Counted from the stretch's first letter, positions 1-9,460 are shown. The stretch: DNA of 59,836 nt from an uncultured Christensenellaceae bacterium (GCA_944376795.1 CALWDW010000024.1:1-59836), one strand, 5' to 3'. Notes: generated by a model not told the origin, from the sequence alone. Program-made: numbers and translations.

Positions 1-1314
1 CAGCAGCACCTGGACATCCGCACCATCACCATGGGCATCTCCCTGCTGAGCTGCTGCGATCCGGACCCGGAGCGGGCCTGTGAGAAGATCTACGACAAGA
101 TCACCCGGTACGCGGAGAAGCTGGTCAAGACCGGCGAGGACATCGAGCGGGAGTTCGGCATCCCCATCGTCAACAAGCGCATCTCCGTCACCCCCATGGC
201 CCTGGTGGCCGGGGCCAGTGAGACGGAGGACTATGTGCCCTTTGCTCTGGCTCTGGACCGGGCGGCCCAGACCTGCGGCGTCAACTTCATCGGCGGCTAC
301 TCCGCCCTGGTGCAGAAGGGCATGACAGAGGCGGATGAGAAGCTGATCCGCTCCATTCCGGAGGCCCTGGCCCGGACGGAGCTGGTGTGTTCCTCCGTCA
401 ACGTGGGGGCCACCCGGGCGGGCATCAATATGGACGCGGTGGCGCTCATGGGCCGCATCGTCAAGGACACCGCCGCCGCCACTGCGGACCGGGACGGCCT
501 GGGCTGCGCCAAGCTGGTGGTGTTCTGCAACGCCGTGGAGGACAACCCCTTTATGGCCGGCGCCTTCCACGGCGTGGGAGAGGCGGAGAAGGTCATCAAC
601 GTGGGCGTCTCCGGCCCCGGCGTGGTGTGCTCTTCCCTGAAAGCGGTGAAGGGCCAGCCCTTTGACGTGGTGGCGGAGACGGTGAAGAAGACCGCCTTCC
701 GGGTGACCCGCATGGGCCAGCTGGTGGCCCAGGAGGCCAGCCGCCGGCTGGACACCCCCTTCGGCATCGTGGATCTCTCCCTGGCGCCTACCCCGGCCAT
801 CGGAGACAGCGTGGCCCGGATCCTGGAGGAGATGGGCCTGGAGGTCTGCGGCACCCACGGCACCACGGCGGCTCTGGCCCTGCTGAACGACGCGGTGAAG
901 AAGGGCGGCGTCATGGCGTCCTCCTCGGTGGGCGGACTTTCCGGCGCGTTTATCCCGGTAAGCGAGGACGCTGGGATGATTGACGCCGTGCAGAAGGGCG
1001 CCCTCTGTCTGGAGAAGCTGGAGGCTATGACATGCGTCTGCTCGGTGGGCTTGGACATGATTGCTATCCCCGGGGATACCAGCGCTGCAACCATTTCAGC
1101 GATTATCGCCGACGAGGCTGCCATCGGTATGATCAACCAGAAGACCACCGCCGTGCGGGTGATTCCGGTTGTGGGAAAGAAGCCGGGAGACATTGTGGAA
1201 TTCGGTGGCCTGCTGGGCTATGCACCGGTGATGCCGGTGAACCGCTTCTCGGCCGAGGACTTTGTGGCCCGCGGCGGGAGGATCCCCGCTCCGATTCACA
1301 GCCTTCGCAACTAG
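1..1314 (+). CDS. PFL family protein (DUF711/UPF0210), 5' end outside the window
   Basis: The reading frame is open from base 1. The residues before the first ATG at 31 ([11 protein letters not shown]) match the usual internal start of this family, which reads about '[13 protein letters not shown]', so the true start lies upstream and the ATG at 31 is internal. The visible part is 437 residues. Recognisable stretches are [11 protein letters not shown] near the start, [15 protein letters not shown], and a glycine-rich [17 protein letters not shown] in the last third. The family is related to pyruvate-formate-lyase-like proteins by fold, but its reaction is not known to me. In Firmicutes it usually follows a small ACT-domain gene, which would lie just outside the window. 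The next gene starts 36 bases downstream on the same strand. Confidence 0.9.
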   Translation, partial: QQHLDIRTITMGISLLSCCDPDPERACEKIYDKITRYAEKLVKTGEDIEREFGIPIVNKRISVTPMALVAGASETEDYVPFALALDRAAQTCGVNFIGGYSALVQKGMTEADEKLIRSIPEALARTELVCSSVNVGATRAGINMDAVALMGRIVKDTAAATADRDGLGCAKLVVFCNAVEDNPFMAGAFHGVGEAEKVINVGVSGPGVVCSSLKAVKGQPFDVVAETVKKTAFRVTRMGQLVAQEASRRLDTPFGIVDLSLAPTPAIGDSVARILEEMGLEVCGTHGTTAALALLNDAVKKGGVMASSSVGGLSGAFIPVSEDAGMIDAVQKGALCLEKLEAMTCVCSVGLDMIAIPGDTSAATISAIIADEAAIGMINQKTTAVRVIPVVGKKPGDIVEFGGLLGYAPVMPVNRFSAEDFVARGGRIPAPIHSLRN

Positions 1315-1350
1315 AACCGTCAACGAAAGCCAGGAGGGAATCATAAGGGT

Positions 1351-2979
1351 ATGGCCAAGAAGAACTTTATGAAGGGCGCGGCCCTTCTGGGTGTTGCCGG
1401 GATCATCGTCAAGATCATTGGCGCTATGTACCGGATCCCCATGACCAACATCCTGGGGACGGAGGGCATGGGTATTTACCAGAAGGCCTACCCCATTTAT
1501 TCAACCCTCCTGGTGCTGTCCACCGCAGGGTTGCCTACCGCCATCTCCAAGATGGTTTCCGAGCATCTCAGCCGGGGAGACCGGGACGGCGCCCAGCGGG
1601 TTTTTGACGTATCCTTGAAGCTCCTGGCCGTTGTGGGAGGCGTGACGGCGCTGGCCCTGTTCTTGGGACGTGCGTATTTTGCCGAGCATGTGGTGGGTGA
1701 TTCCCTGGTGAGTATGTCCCTGGCCGCCATTGCCCCCAGCCTCTTCTTTGTGGCCGTGATGTCGGCCTACCGCGGCTACTTCCAGGGAATGCAGTCCATG
1801 ATGCCCACCGCTGCCTCTCAGGTGGTGGAGCAGGTGGGCAAGCTGGCCATCGGGATTATCCTGGCGGTGCGGATGCTGCCTATGGGCCTGGAATATGGCG
1901 CAGCCGGTGCGCTGATCGGCGTGACGGCCAGCGAATTCTTAGCGCTGCTCTACGTTATGCTGCAGTACGCCCGCAGCCGCCGGCGGTGGCGGAAGGAACT
2001 GACCCGGCGGCGCAGAGAACCGGCGAGTTCGGTGCTGCGGCGGCTTCTTCCTGTGGCCATCCCTATTATGCTGGGCGCCTGCATCATGCCGCTGACCACC
2101 ACCGTTGACTCGATGCTGGTGACCAACCGGCTGGAGTTCATCGGGTATACGACGGAACAGGCCCGTTCTTTGTATGGTAATCTTACTGGCGCGGTGAATA
2201 CCCTGGTGAATATGCCTGCTGTGCTGTCGATGGCGCTGTGCATGTCGCTGGTGCCGGCCATTGCCGAGGCCAAGTCCAGCGGCAACATGGAACAGCTCCG
2301 CAGCCGCGCCATGGGCGGGCTGAAGATTGCCATGCTTATCGGCCTTCCGGCGTCTGCCGGCCTCATGCTGCTGGCGCCGAATATTATCCGGCTGCTCTAT
2401 GGTTCCATGAGCGCGGAAGAACTGACGGTGGCCTCGGGGCTGCTGGAAACCATGTTCCTGGGGATTCTGGCGCTGGGCGTGGTCCAGACCCTTAACGGCG
2501 TGCTGCAGGGCATGGGCCGGGTATACGTCCCTGTCTTCAGCCTGGGCGTGGGTGCGGTGGTGAAGGTGGTGCTCAACTATACCTTGATTGCCATTCCGTC
2601 CATCAATATTTACGGTGCAGCCATCAGCACGGTGGCCTGCTACACGGTGGCGGCGCTGATTAACCTGCTGGTGGTGGCCCGGAGCACCGAGACGCGCATG
2701 AGCATCATGGACCTGCTGCTGCTGCCGGGATTGGCAACCAGCTTTATGGCGCTGGCGGTGGGGGCTACGGTCTACCTGCTGCTGCCGCGGCTGGGTTCTA
2801 CGCTGGTGACGGTGATTGCCATTGGCATGGGCGGACTGGTTTATCTGTTGGCGCTCCCCATTACGGGGGCGCTGAACCACCAGGATCTGCTCCTGATCCC
2901 CGGTGGGGGACGGATCGAGCGCCTCCTGGTGCGGACCCACCTGATGCGGGGCCGCCGCCCCGGTCGTCGGCGTGGATAG
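1351..2979 (+). CDS. MOP-superfamily flippase, SpoVB/YabM-like
   Basis: This 542-residue protein is almost entirely hydrophobic, with about 14 membrane segments, as expected for the SpoVB/MurJ branch of the MOP exporters that flip lipid-linked sugars. The opening (GAALLGVAGIIVKIIGAMYRIPM, TNILGTEGMGIYQKAYPIY) is characteristic of the SpoVB/YabM group. An SD-like AGGAGGG lies at about 1332-1338. The C-terminus is Arg-rich (RGRRPGRRRG), plausibly cytoplasmic. In Bacillus subtilis the homolog yabM sits directly before yabN, the same order as here. A role in cell-wall or spore-envelope precursor transport is inferred from the family. I cannot separate a vegetative from a sporulation role by sequence alone. 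Confidence 0.88.
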   Translation: MAKKNFMKGAALLGVAGIIVKIIGAMYRIPMTNILGTEGMGIYQKAYPIYSTLLVLSTAGLPTAISKMVSEHLSRGDRDGAQRVFDVSLKLLAVVGGVTALALFLGRAYFAEHVVGDSLVSMSLAAIAPSLFFVAVMSAYRGYFQGMQSMMPTAASQVVEQVGKLAIGIILAVRMLPMGLEYGAAGALIGVTASEFLALLYVMLQYARSRRRWRKELTRRRREPASSVLRRLLPVAIPIMLGACIMPLTTTVDSMLVTNRLEFIGYTTEQARSLYGNLTGAVNTLVNMPAVLSMALCMSLVPAIAEAKSSGNMEQLRSRAMGGLKIAMLIGLPASAGLMLLAPNIIRLLYGSMSAEELTVASGLLETMFLGILALGVVQTLNGVLQGMGRVYVPVFSLGVGAVVKVVLNYTLIAIPSINIYGAAISTVACYTVAALINLLVVARSTETRMSIMDLLLLPGLATSFMALAVGATVYLLLPRLGSTLVTVIAIGMGGLVYLLALPITGALNHQDLLLIPGGGRIERLLVRTHLMRGRRPGRRRG

Positions 2980-3085
2980 TCTGGCGCTGGGGGGTATATT
3001 GGTATCGGGAAGCTCATTGCCCAAAACCGGCTGCGGAGTGGGGCAATGGGCTTCCTGTGATGGGAGAACAGGAGAGAGAAAAACC

Positions 3086-4534
3086 ATGTTGGAAATCTGC
3101 GTAATCGGCCTGGGGCCGGGAGACCCTGCCAACCTGACGCTGCAAGCCGCTGAGAAGCTGCTGGGCGGGCAGGCGTTGGTACTGCGTACCGGGCGGCACG
3201 GCGTAGCCGCGTGGCTGGACGCCCAGGATGTGGACTATACAACGTTGGACAGCCTCTATGAGGAAGCCCAGGATTTTGACGACCTGGATGCGCGGGTAGC
3301 AGGAAGGCTTCTGGAGATGGCGGAGGAGGCCCAACGGCATGGCGTAGCGCCGCTGCTGTATGGCGTGCCGGGCCATGGCCTTCTGGAGGATACCACGGTG
3401 GCGGCGCTGCGGCACGGGGCATGCAGCCTGACGGTGATTCCGGGTCTGCCTGCGCCCTTGGCGGAAGCCGCCCAGGCGGCTGGCATGCCGGAATTGCCAG
3501 ATCTCTCCGGCGGCTTGGTGCTGCTGCCTGCCAATCATACCGAGGGTCTGCGTGCCAGGCCCCGGCTTCCGGTGCTAGTGACCCAACTGGATGATCCCAT
3601 CCAGGCGGGCGAGGCCAAGCTGGCTCTGGCCGAACACTGGGGAGATGAGGCCCAAGGCATCCTCCTGTCCGGTGAAACGCCGCATCTTACGTCGGTCTAT
3701 CAGCTGGACTGGGAAGAGAGGCTGGATCACGACAGCTGCCTGCTGCTGATGGATCGGGGCGAGGACGCCCGGTATGACATGACAGACCTTCTGGAAATCA
3801 TGGAGAGGCTGCGCCGGTTTGACGGATGCCCCTGGGACCGGGAGCAGACCCACGCGTCTTTGGCGCGCTATATGATTGAGGAAGCCTATGAGGTTGCCGA
3901 CGCCATAGCCGCCGAGGATGAGGAGTCCCTTTGCGCCGAACTGGGGGATGTGCTGCTGCAGGTGGTTTTCCACAGCCTGATTGCCCGGGAGCATGGCGCG
4001 TTTACGCTGCGGGACGTAACCGACGCCGTTTGCCGCAAAATGGTGCGCCGGCATCCGCATATTTTCGGCGGCGCTGCGGAGCCCGTATCTTGGGAGGAAC
4101 TCAAGCAGGCCGAACGGGGGCAGGAGACGGTTTCCGACGCGATGCGGGGCTTGGCGGCGTCTCTGCCGGGGCTGACCTTGGCGGAAAAGGTCCAAGAGAA
4201 GGCGGCACGGGTTGGTTTTGACTGGAAAGAGGCCGCCGGTGCGCTGGATAAGGTTCTGGAGGAGGCGGCCGAAGTGGCGGAGGAATTGGGGCAGCCGGAA
4301 GAAGTTCCCGGACGGTTGGAGAAGGAAATTGGTGATCTGCTGTTCTCGGTGGTCAATGTGGCGCGGCTGTGCGCCAAGGATCCGGAAGCTGTGCTGCGGG
4401 GCGCAGTAGATAAATTTATTGAACGGTTTGCTTATGTGGAGAATCGGGCGCTTGCCGCCGGGCATAGCCTGGCGGATACGCCCATGGAGGAACTGGATGC
4501 CTATTGGGAGAAAGCAAAGCGCCAGGGACTGTAG
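3086..4534 (+). CDS. yabN: YabN: tetrapyrrole-methylase-like domain fused to MazG pyrophosphohydrolase
   Basis: This 482-residue two-domain protein begins at the ATG at 3086 behind AGGAGAG at 3070-3076. A longer reading frame is open from 2972 but has no SD. Residues 1 to about 225 form a tetrapyrrole-methylase-like domain, opening with LEICVIGLGPGDPANLTL. Residues about 235 to 482 form MazG, with MERLRRFDGCPWDREQTH, the metal-binding acidic helix LIEEAYEVADAI and a second MazG repeat (VGFDWKEAAGALDKVLEEAAEVAEEL). MazG hydrolyses nucleoside triphosphates and is thought to remove non-canonical nucleotides or modulate ppGpp-linked pools. The role of the methylase domain is not established. The fusion and its position between the flippase and the HU/RqcP genes match the conserved Firmicute yabM-yabN-yabO order. 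Confidence 0.92.
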   Translation: MLEICVIGLGPGDPANLTLQAAEKLLGGQALVLRTGRHGVAAWLDAQDVDYTTLDSLYEEAQDFDDLDARVAGRLLEMAEEAQRHGVAPLLYGVPGHGLLEDTTVAALRHGACSLTVIPGLPAPLAEAAQAAGMPELPDLSGGLVLLPANHTEGLRARPRLPVLVTQLDDPIQAGEAKLALAEHWGDEAQGILLSGETPHLTSVYQLDWEERLDHDSCLLLMDRGEDARYDMTDLLEIMERLRRFDGCPWDREQTHASLARYMIEEAYEVADAIAAEDEESLCAELGDVLLQVVFHSLIAREHGAFTLRDVTDAVCRKMVRRHPHIFGGAAEPVSWEELKQAERGQETVSDAMRGLAASLPGLTLAEKVQEKAARVGFDWKEAAGALDKVLEEAAEVAEELGQPEEVPGRLEKEIGDLLFSVVNVARLCAKDPEAVLRGAVDKFIERFAYVENRALAAGHSLADTPMEELDAYWEKAKRQGL

Positions 4535-4576
4535 GGGACCATTTGAGATAAAATCATGAACTTTGCGGATTTTTCC

Positions 4577-4605
4577 TTGCAAAATCCTTATGCATCATGT
4601 ACAAT
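4577..4605 (+). promoter_or_regulatory. Sigma-A type promoter of the HU gene
   Basis: TTGCAA at 4577-4582 and TACAAT at 4600-4605 are separated by exactly 17 bases and lie 54 bases before the HU start codon. Confidence 0.7.
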
Positions 4606-4659
4606 AAGCAGAGTTTGCGCCATGAATCCGCAGGTGCGCAGAAAGGAGCAAAAAACAGC

Positions 4660-4938
4660 ATGAATAAGGCACAATTGATTGTTCGTATTGCAGAAAAGAC
4701 CGGGCTGAGCCGCAAGGATGCGGAGCAGGCCGTGGAAACAATGCTGGAAACGATTACCGAGGAGCTCAATAAGGGGGAGAAGGTTCGCCTGGTCGGGTTT
4801 GGAACCTTTGAGATGCGCAGCCGCAAGCCCCGTGAGGCGAAGGTGCCGCAGACCGGTGTGGTGGTGCAGGTGCCTTCCTGCCAGGTCCCGGCTTTCAAGC
4901 CCAGCAAGCTGCTCAAGGACAGCTTCCGCCAGCAGTAG
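4660..4938 (+). CDS. hup: HU family DNA-binding protein
   Basis: This 92-residue histone-like protein starts at the ATG at 4660 behind AAAGGAG at 4641-4648. The N-terminal dimerisation helices (MNKAQLIVRIAEKTGLSRKDA) and the beta saddle (KVRLVGFGTFEMR) are typical. The DNA-intercalating arm usually reads RNPQTG. Here it reads KVPQTG, so the proline that wedges into DNA is kept but the Arg and Asn differ. The protein ends VPAFKPSKLLKDSFRQQ, close to the family consensus. HU compacts the nucleoid as a dimer. It has its own promoter and a weak downstream hairpin, so it is probably expressed at a higher level than its neighbours. Confidence 0.96.
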   Translation: MNKAQLIVRIAEKTGLSRKDAEQAVETMLETITEELNKGEKVRLVGFGTFEMRSRKPREAKVPQTGVVVQVPSCQVPAFKPSKLLKDSFRQQ

Positions 4939-4942
4939 TTTT

Positions 4943-4964
4943 CCGGCCCGTCCATGCCGGTTTT
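4943..4964 (+). terminator. Weak terminator after HU
   Basis: CCGGC at 4943-4947 pairs with GCCGG at 4956-4960 and is followed by TTTT. The 5-bp stem is short, so partial read-through into rqcP is likely. Confidence 0.45.
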
Positions 4965-4986
4965 ACGGTAGAGAGGGGTTTTTTAT

Positions 4987-5244
4987 ATGAGATTGGATAA
5001 GTTCTTGAAGGTCAGCCGCATTATCAAGCGGCGCACGGTTGCGGCCGAGGCCGCCGACGGCGGGCGCGTCACCATCAACGGACGGCTGGCCAAGCCCTCC
5101 GCGGCGGTGAAGGAAGGGGATATCCTGGAGGTGACATTTGGCACCCACACGGCACGCTATGAAGTGCTGCAGGTGCTGGAATCCGCAGGCAAAGCCCAGG
5201 CCGCTGATATGGTTCGGGAGCTGCCCGCGGAGGGAAAGGAATGA
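4987..5244 (+). CDS. rqcP: RqcP/YabO, S4-domain ribosome quality control factor
   Basis: This 85-residue S4 RNA-binding protein opens with [19 protein letters not shown], the hallmark of the RqcP (formerly YabO/YlmH-type small S4) family, followed by [20 protein letters not shown] and a beta-rich end. In B. subtilis RqcP binds the obstructed 50S subunit beside P-site tRNA and supports poly-alanine tailing by RqcH. That role is taken from the family. Its stop codon overlaps the start of ispDF (ATGA), so the two are translationally coupled. The position downstream of yabN and HU fits the conserved cluster. Confidence 0.93.
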   Translation: MRLDKFLKVSRIIKRRTVAAEAADGGRVTINGRLAKPSAAVKEGDILEVTFGTHTARYEVLQVLESAGKAQAADMVRELPAEGKE

Positions 5245-6404
5245 CGGCCGCCATTCTGCTGGCTGCCGGGGCCGGCAGCCGGATGGGGGCGTCCGTGCCC
5301 AAGGTGATGCTTCCTCTGGCCGGCAGGCCTGCGTTATTTTGGCCGCTGCGCGCCTTCCAGGAATGTCCAGCCGTAGACGCTGTATGCGTCGTGGCGGCCC
5401 CTGCGCTCCGGGAGGAACTGCAGGGGCTTCTCCCGTCCTGGGGAATGGATAAGGTCCGCTACTGGGCGGACGGCGGCATGTCTCGCGGCGGCTCGGTGCG
5501 AAACGGGCTGGAGGCCCTGCCGCAGGATACTGAATTTGTGGCGATCCACGACGGGGCCCGGCCGCTGGTAACACCGGAGGATATTGAAAAGACTCTGGAG
5601 GCTGCCAAGGTAATGGGGGCTGCCGTACTGGGTTTTCCGGCTGTCGACACCATCCAGGAGACGGATGCCTCCGGAAGGATTGTCCGCACTCCTGACCGTG
5701 CCAGGCTCTGGCAGGTGCAGACGCCCCAGTGCTTTGCCTTCGGCCCGCTGCGGGAGGCTTACCGCCGCGCGGCGCTGGAGGGGTTTGACGCCACCGACGA
5801 TGCCGCTGTCATGCGCCGCGCTGGCTGCCCGGTGACCTTGGTCCAGGGGCGGACGGATAATTTCAAGCTGACCCGCCCGGAGGATGTGCCCCTTTGTGAG
5901 GCTGTTCTCCGGCAGAGAGAGGGGGACGCCATGCGCATTGGCATGGGGTATGATGTGCATAAGCTGGTGGAAGGGCGGCCGCTGATCCTGGGCGGCGTGC
6001 GGATGGAGTATCCCTTGGGGCTGCTGGGCCACTCGGACGCCGATGTCTTGGCCCATGCCGTCATGGATGCGCTGCTGGGCGCTGCGGCTCTGGGGGATAT
6101 CGGCATGCATTTCCCAGATACCGACCCGCGTTATGCCGGAGCCGACAGCCTGCATCTGCTGTGCCAGGTTGGAAGGCTCCTGGCGGAGCACGGATGGCGC
6201 GTGGGGAATATTGACGCGACGGTGATCTGCCAGCGGCCCAAGATCGCCCCCTTCCGGCAGGAGATGGCCGCACGGATGGCCCGAGCCCTGGGAATTTCTC
6301 CCGGCCAAGTATCTGTGAAGGGCACCACCACCGAGGGCCTGGGTTTTCCGGGCCGGGGTGAGGGGATCGCCGCCCAAGCGGTGGCCTCTTTGGTGCAGAA
6401 CTAG
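5241..6404 (+). CDS. ispDF: Bifunctional IspD-IspF enzyme of the MEP isoprenoid pathway
   Basis: This 387-residue fusion has two parts. Residues 1 to about 228 are IspD (2-C-methyl-D-erythritol 4-phosphate cytidylyltransferase), with the nucleotide-binding [11 protein letters not shown] at 6-16 and the IHDGARP motif. Residues 231-387 are IspF (2-C-methyl-D-erythritol 2,4-cyclodiphosphate synthase), starting at an internal Met (base 5931), with metal-binding D238 and H240 in [17 protein letters not shown], and the [18 protein letters not shown]-terminal motif. The intervening step, IspE, is not in the window. B. subtilis has the two as separate adjacent genes. Here they are joined in one frame. 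The start overlaps the rqcP stop by 4 bases. Confidence 0.95.
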   Translation: MTAAILLAAGAGSRMGASVPKVMLPLAGRPALFWPLRAFQECPAVDAVCVVAAPALREELQGLLPSWGMDKVRYWADGGMSRGGSVRNGLEALPQDTEFVAIHDGARPLVTPEDIEKTLEAAKVMGAAVLGFPAVDTIQETDASGRIVRTPDRARLWQVQTPQCFAFGPLREAYRRAALEGFDATDDAAVMRRAGCPVTLVQGRTDNFKLTRPEDVPLCEAVLRQREGDAMRIGMGYDVHKLVEGRPLILGGVRMEYPLGLLGHSDADVLAHAVMDALLGAAALGDIGMHFPDTDPRYAGADSLHLLCQVGRLLAEHGWRVGNIDATVICQRPKIAPFRQEMAARMARALGISPGQVSVKGTTTEGLGFPGRGEGIAAQAVASLVQN

Positions 6405-6417
6405 TTTCCAAGGGAAC

Positions 6418-6454
6418 GGACGCCTGCGCTGCGTAGCCTGGGCGTCCTCTTTTT
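6418..6454 (+). terminator. Rho-independent terminator after ispDF
   Basis: GGACGCC at 6418-6424 pairs with GGCGTCC at 6441-6447, followed by TCTTTTT. Confidence 0.75.
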
Positions 6455-6511
6455 GTGTCGGCAGGTAATTTGTGAGATTCCCGGAATGGAGTATCGGTCC
6501 CACAAAAACTG

Positions 6512-6520
6512 TGCTATAAT
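6512..6520 (+). promoter_or_regulatory. Extended -10 promoter element
   Basis: TGC-TATAAT is an extended -10 box (TGnTATAAT), 33 bases before the start of the next gene. No good -35 box is visible, which is compatible with an extended -10 promoter. Confidence 0.5.
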
Positions 6521-6552
6521 GGTGACAATCGACACCAACGGGGAGGCGAAGC

Positions 6553-8088
6553 ATGAAACGACCTGAACGTCCTTCGGCCAAGCGCCGTTTTTCCTGGGGA
6601 AAGAAGGAGAAACCTCTGCGGGCCAGCCAGGCCAAGCAGCGCAGTATAAAGAAGAAAAAGAAGCTTCCGCCCGCGACAGTCGCCTTGCTGTGCGCGGCAG
6701 GGGCCCTGTTGCTGGTGGTGGGCGCGTACCTTTCTACGCGTCTCGTCCAGGGACTGCTGGGCCAAGAAGGGCCCGGCGCATCGCCTGCAGCGGTCAGCTC
6801 GTCTGCCCCTGGGACCAGCCTCGGCCCTTGGGCCACGCCAGCCCCCGACCTTCCCGAGGTGGGAGAGAACCGTCTCACCCTGCGGGAGCCCTCCATGACC
6901 CCCCAGCCGGAGATTTACCGGAATCTTTCCCACGGCTCCAGCAATCTGCGTCTGTCGGAGCGTCATATTAACCAGCCTTCCATCAGTGGAAACGAAATTT
7001 TCTATTCGGCGGGTACGGGGCGTCTGGACAGCGGCCCTGTGCTGACCAAGCTCTGCCTGTATAACCTGGAGACCCAGACTGAGGAGACCATCAAGACCAC
7101 CGAGCTGTACAACGGCTCCTACTATGAGACGCTGATTAACGAGAAGTGGCTGGTGTGGCTGGAGACCGACCACGGCGTGAAAAACTATATCTGCGTTCGG
7201 AATCGGGAAACCGGTGAGGACAGCGTGCTGAAAACCTGCGAGAACGGCAAGCCCAAGCTTCGGCTTTCGGGGGACATTCTGATTTGGATGGAGCAGACCG
7301 AGGAGACCTTGGACAGGCTCTACATGATTGACCTGGTGAGCCAGGAGAACGTGGCCCTCTTTTCCTTCCGCGACGTGGCCACCTACGGCGTTTCTGCGCC
7401 GGATATCAGCGGGGACTATATTACCTGGTCGGGGCCCGATCCGGAGCAGACCGAAGAGGAGCGCGCCCAGGGAGAGACCAGCGGCATCTTTTGGGTAGAC
7501 CTGAATACCGACGTGGGGGGCGATGAGATCGAGCCCAATGTGTACCGGCCGGGAACCTATGTCCATGAGCCTCATTTCGACGGAGAGAACTTTATCTGGA
7601 TCGATTCCAATAAGTCTTTTAACAGCAACCTGTACTTCCGTCCTCTGGACGGGGAAGCCACGGTGATTGCCCAGGGAGTTACCACCTACGCGCTAGGAGA
7701 CGGCATTGTGGTGTACGGCAAGGATGAGGCCGTTTGGGTGTATGTGATTGAGACGGGTGAGACCTGCCGGCTGACCAGCGCCAACGAGACCGGCATTATG
7801 CCCACGGTGCAGGGCCGCACCGTGGTTTGGGATACCACCTCGGTGGATGGAGAGAATCGGGATCTGGTGCGTTACAAGGTGCTCACCGATGAGGACCTAT
7901 ATCCGTTGGGGCGGGAGGAGCCGGGGGTCCCAGTGACGGCGCCCCCGACATCTGCCCCCACCCTGGAGGCCAGCCCCAGCCCTTCCGCAACGCCTGCGGC
8001 GGAGACCACGCCCGGTCCTTCCGGGTCGCCTGTGGCGGAAGCCAGTCCCGAAGCTGCGGCCCAGGGAGAGAACGATGGCGGGGAATAA
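6553..8088 (+). CDS. Membrane-anchored beta-propeller-like protein of unknown function
   Basis: This 511-residue protein has an SD (GGGGAGG, about 6540-6546). The first 38 residues are strongly basic, followed by one hydrophobic segment at about 39-62 with no lipobox, so it is a type II membrane protein with an external domain. Residues about 110-455 carry repeated beta-blade-like units with Trp/Tyr-rich turns (WLVWLETD, DILIWMEQ, YITWSG, NFIWIDSN, RTVVWDTT) spaced roughly 45-55 residues apart, resembling TolB or WD-type propellers. The last 55 residues are Pro/Ser/Thr/Ala-rich and low in complexity, perhaps a wall-spanning tail. The gene overlaps the radA start by 14 bases. I do not recognise a characterised homolog. 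A protein-binding or envelope-sensing role would be a guess. Confidence 0.8.
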   Translation: MKRPERPSAKRRFSWGKKEKPLRASQAKQRSIKKKKKLPPATVALLCAAGALLLVVGAYLSTRLVQGLLGQEGPGASPAAVSSSAPGTSLGPWATPAPDLPEVGENRLTLREPSMTPQPEIYRNLSHGSSNLRLSERHINQPSISGNEIFYSAGTGRLDSGPVLTKLCLYNLETQTEETIKTTELYNGSYYETLINEKWLVWLETDHGVKNYICVRNRETGEDSVLKTCENGKPKLRLSGDILIWMEQTEETLDRLYMIDLVSQENVALFSFRDVATYGVSAPDISGDYITWSGPDPEQTEEERAQGETSGIFWVDLNTDVGGDEIEPNVYRPGTYVHEPHFDGENFIWIDSNKSFNSNLYFRPLDGEATVIAQGVTTYALGDGIVVYGKDEAVWVYVIETGETCRLTSANETGIMPTVQGRTVVWDTTSVDGENRDLVRYKVLTDEDLYPLGREEPGVPVTAPPTSAPTLEASPSPSATPAAETTPGPSGSPVAEASPEAAAQGENDGGE

Positions 8089-9460
8089 GACGGTTTTTGT
8101 ATGTAGCGAATGCGGCTATGAGAGCCGTAAGTGGCTGGGGAAGTGCCCCGGCTGCCAGGCGTGGAATACCTTCCATGAGGAGACCATCGTTCCCGTAAGC
8201 AAGAGCGCGGCCAAGGCGACGGTGGTTTCGGGAGTTCCGGGCGACGGGGAAAAGCCCATGCCGCTTCCCCAGGTGGCCCGGGAGGATTTTCCCCGGTGCA
8301 GCACCGGCATGGGAGAGCTGGACCGGGTGCTGGGCGGCGGCGTGGTGGCGGGGTCCTTGATCCTGATCGGCGGGGATCCCGGCATCGGGAAGTCGACTTT
8401 GCTGCTGCAGGCGGCGGAAAACCTGGCGCGTCAGCACCGGAAGGTTCTCTATATTTCAGGGGAAGAATCCACGCGGCAGGTCGCTATGCGGGCGGCGCGG
8501 CTGCATGCCCAGTCCCCAGAGCTGCTGATCTATTCCCAGACCCATTTGGATTCCGTTCTCCAGCAAATTGAGCGGACGGACCCGGACTTCGTGGTCATTG
8601 ACTCCATCCAAACCATGTACCGCAGCGACGTGGGATCGGCGCCGGGCAGCGTGTCCCAGGTGCGGGAGTCGGCGGCCATGCTGATGCAGGTAGCCAAGAC
8701 CCGAGGCTGCTCCATCTTCGTGGTGGGGCATGTGACCAAGGCCGGCGCCATTGCGGGTCCTCGGGTGCTGGAGCACATCGTGGATACGGTCCTTTACTTC
8801 GAGGGGGATGAGTACCACGCCTACCGGCTGCTGCGTTCGGTGAAGAACCGCTTTGGCTCCACCCAGGAGATCGGGCTCTTCGAGATGCGGGAGGAGGGAA
8901 TGGTGGAGATCACCAACCCGTCGGAAATGTTCCTCTCCCAGCGAGACCGGGAGGCGCCGGGTTCGGTGGTGGCTGCCAGCATGGAGGGAAGCCGTCCCAT
9001 GTTGGTGGAACTGCAGGCACTGGTGGCTTCCACATCCTTCGGCAACGCCCGCCGTCAGTCCGCAGGGATTGACTACAATCGCATGGTGCTTCTCCTGGCG
9101 GTGCTGGAAAAGCGGGCGGGCTACAAGCTCTATGACCAAGACGTGTACCTCAATGTGGCGGGTGGACTGCGTCTGGTGGAGCCTGCGGCAGACCTGGCGG
9201 CGATCCTGGCGGTGGCGTCGGGTTTCCGCGGCGCTGTGCTGCCCAGGGGGACGGCTGTCTTTGGCGAGGTCAGCTTAACCGGAGAGATTCGTCCGGTGCG
9301 TTTTGCCGAGCAGCGGCTCTGGGAGATGCGCCGCACAGGGTTCACCCGAGCCATTCTTCCCGCGCGAAACGCCGCGGGGATTGCCGTTCCTGAGGGAATG
9401 GAGCTGGTTGGCGTGAGTACCGTGGCAGGCGCCCTGACCCAGCTGCAGGAGCTTTCGTAG
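8075..9460 (+). CDS. radA: DNA repair protein RadA (Sms)
   Basis: This is a full-length 461-residue RadA. The N-terminal zinc finger has C10, C13, C24 and C27 (CSEC and CPGC). The RecA-like ATPase follows, with Walker A GDPGIGKST at about 99-108, Walker B VVIDSIQT, and the RadA-specific KNRFG motif near 257. The C-terminal third is the Lon-like domain (GEVSLTGEIRPV). RadA is a branch-migrating helicase acting in recombination and transformation. It starts inside the 3' end of the preceding propeller-like gene. In B. subtilis radA is followed by disA. Here disA is absent and a methyltransferase gene comes next. Confidence 0.97.
   Translation: MAGNKTVFVCSECGYESRKWLGKCPGCQAWNTFHEETIVPVSKSAAKATVVSGVPGDGEKPMPLPQVAREDFPRCSTGMGELDRVLGGGVVAGSLILIGGDPGIGKSTLLLQAAENLARQHRKVLYISGEESTRQVAMRAARLHAQSPELLIYSQTHLDSVLQQIERTDPDFVVIDSIQTMYRSDVGSAPGSVSQVRESAAMLMQVAKTRGCSIFVVGHVTKAGAIAGPRVLEHIVDTVLYFEGDEYHAYRLLRSVKNRFGSTQEIGLFEMREEGMVEITNPSEMFLSQRDREAPGSVVAASMEGSRPMLVELQALVASTSFGNARRQSAGIDYNRMVLLLAVLEKRAGYKLYDQDVYLNVAGGLRLVEPAADLAAILAVASGFRGAVLPRGTAVFGEVSLTGEIRPVRFAEQRLWEMRRTGFTRAILPARNAAGIAVPEGMELVGVSTVAGALTQLQELS

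Noticed and set aside
297..1193. Long minus-strand frame opposite the PFL gene
   Set aside because: It is the antisense of a conserved protein, has no SD and no recognisable domain. Long antisense frames are common at this GC content.
1939..3132. Minus-strand frame opposite the flippase gene
   Set aside because: The product is rich in His, Gln and Arg, typical of antisense of a membrane protein. No family resemblance.
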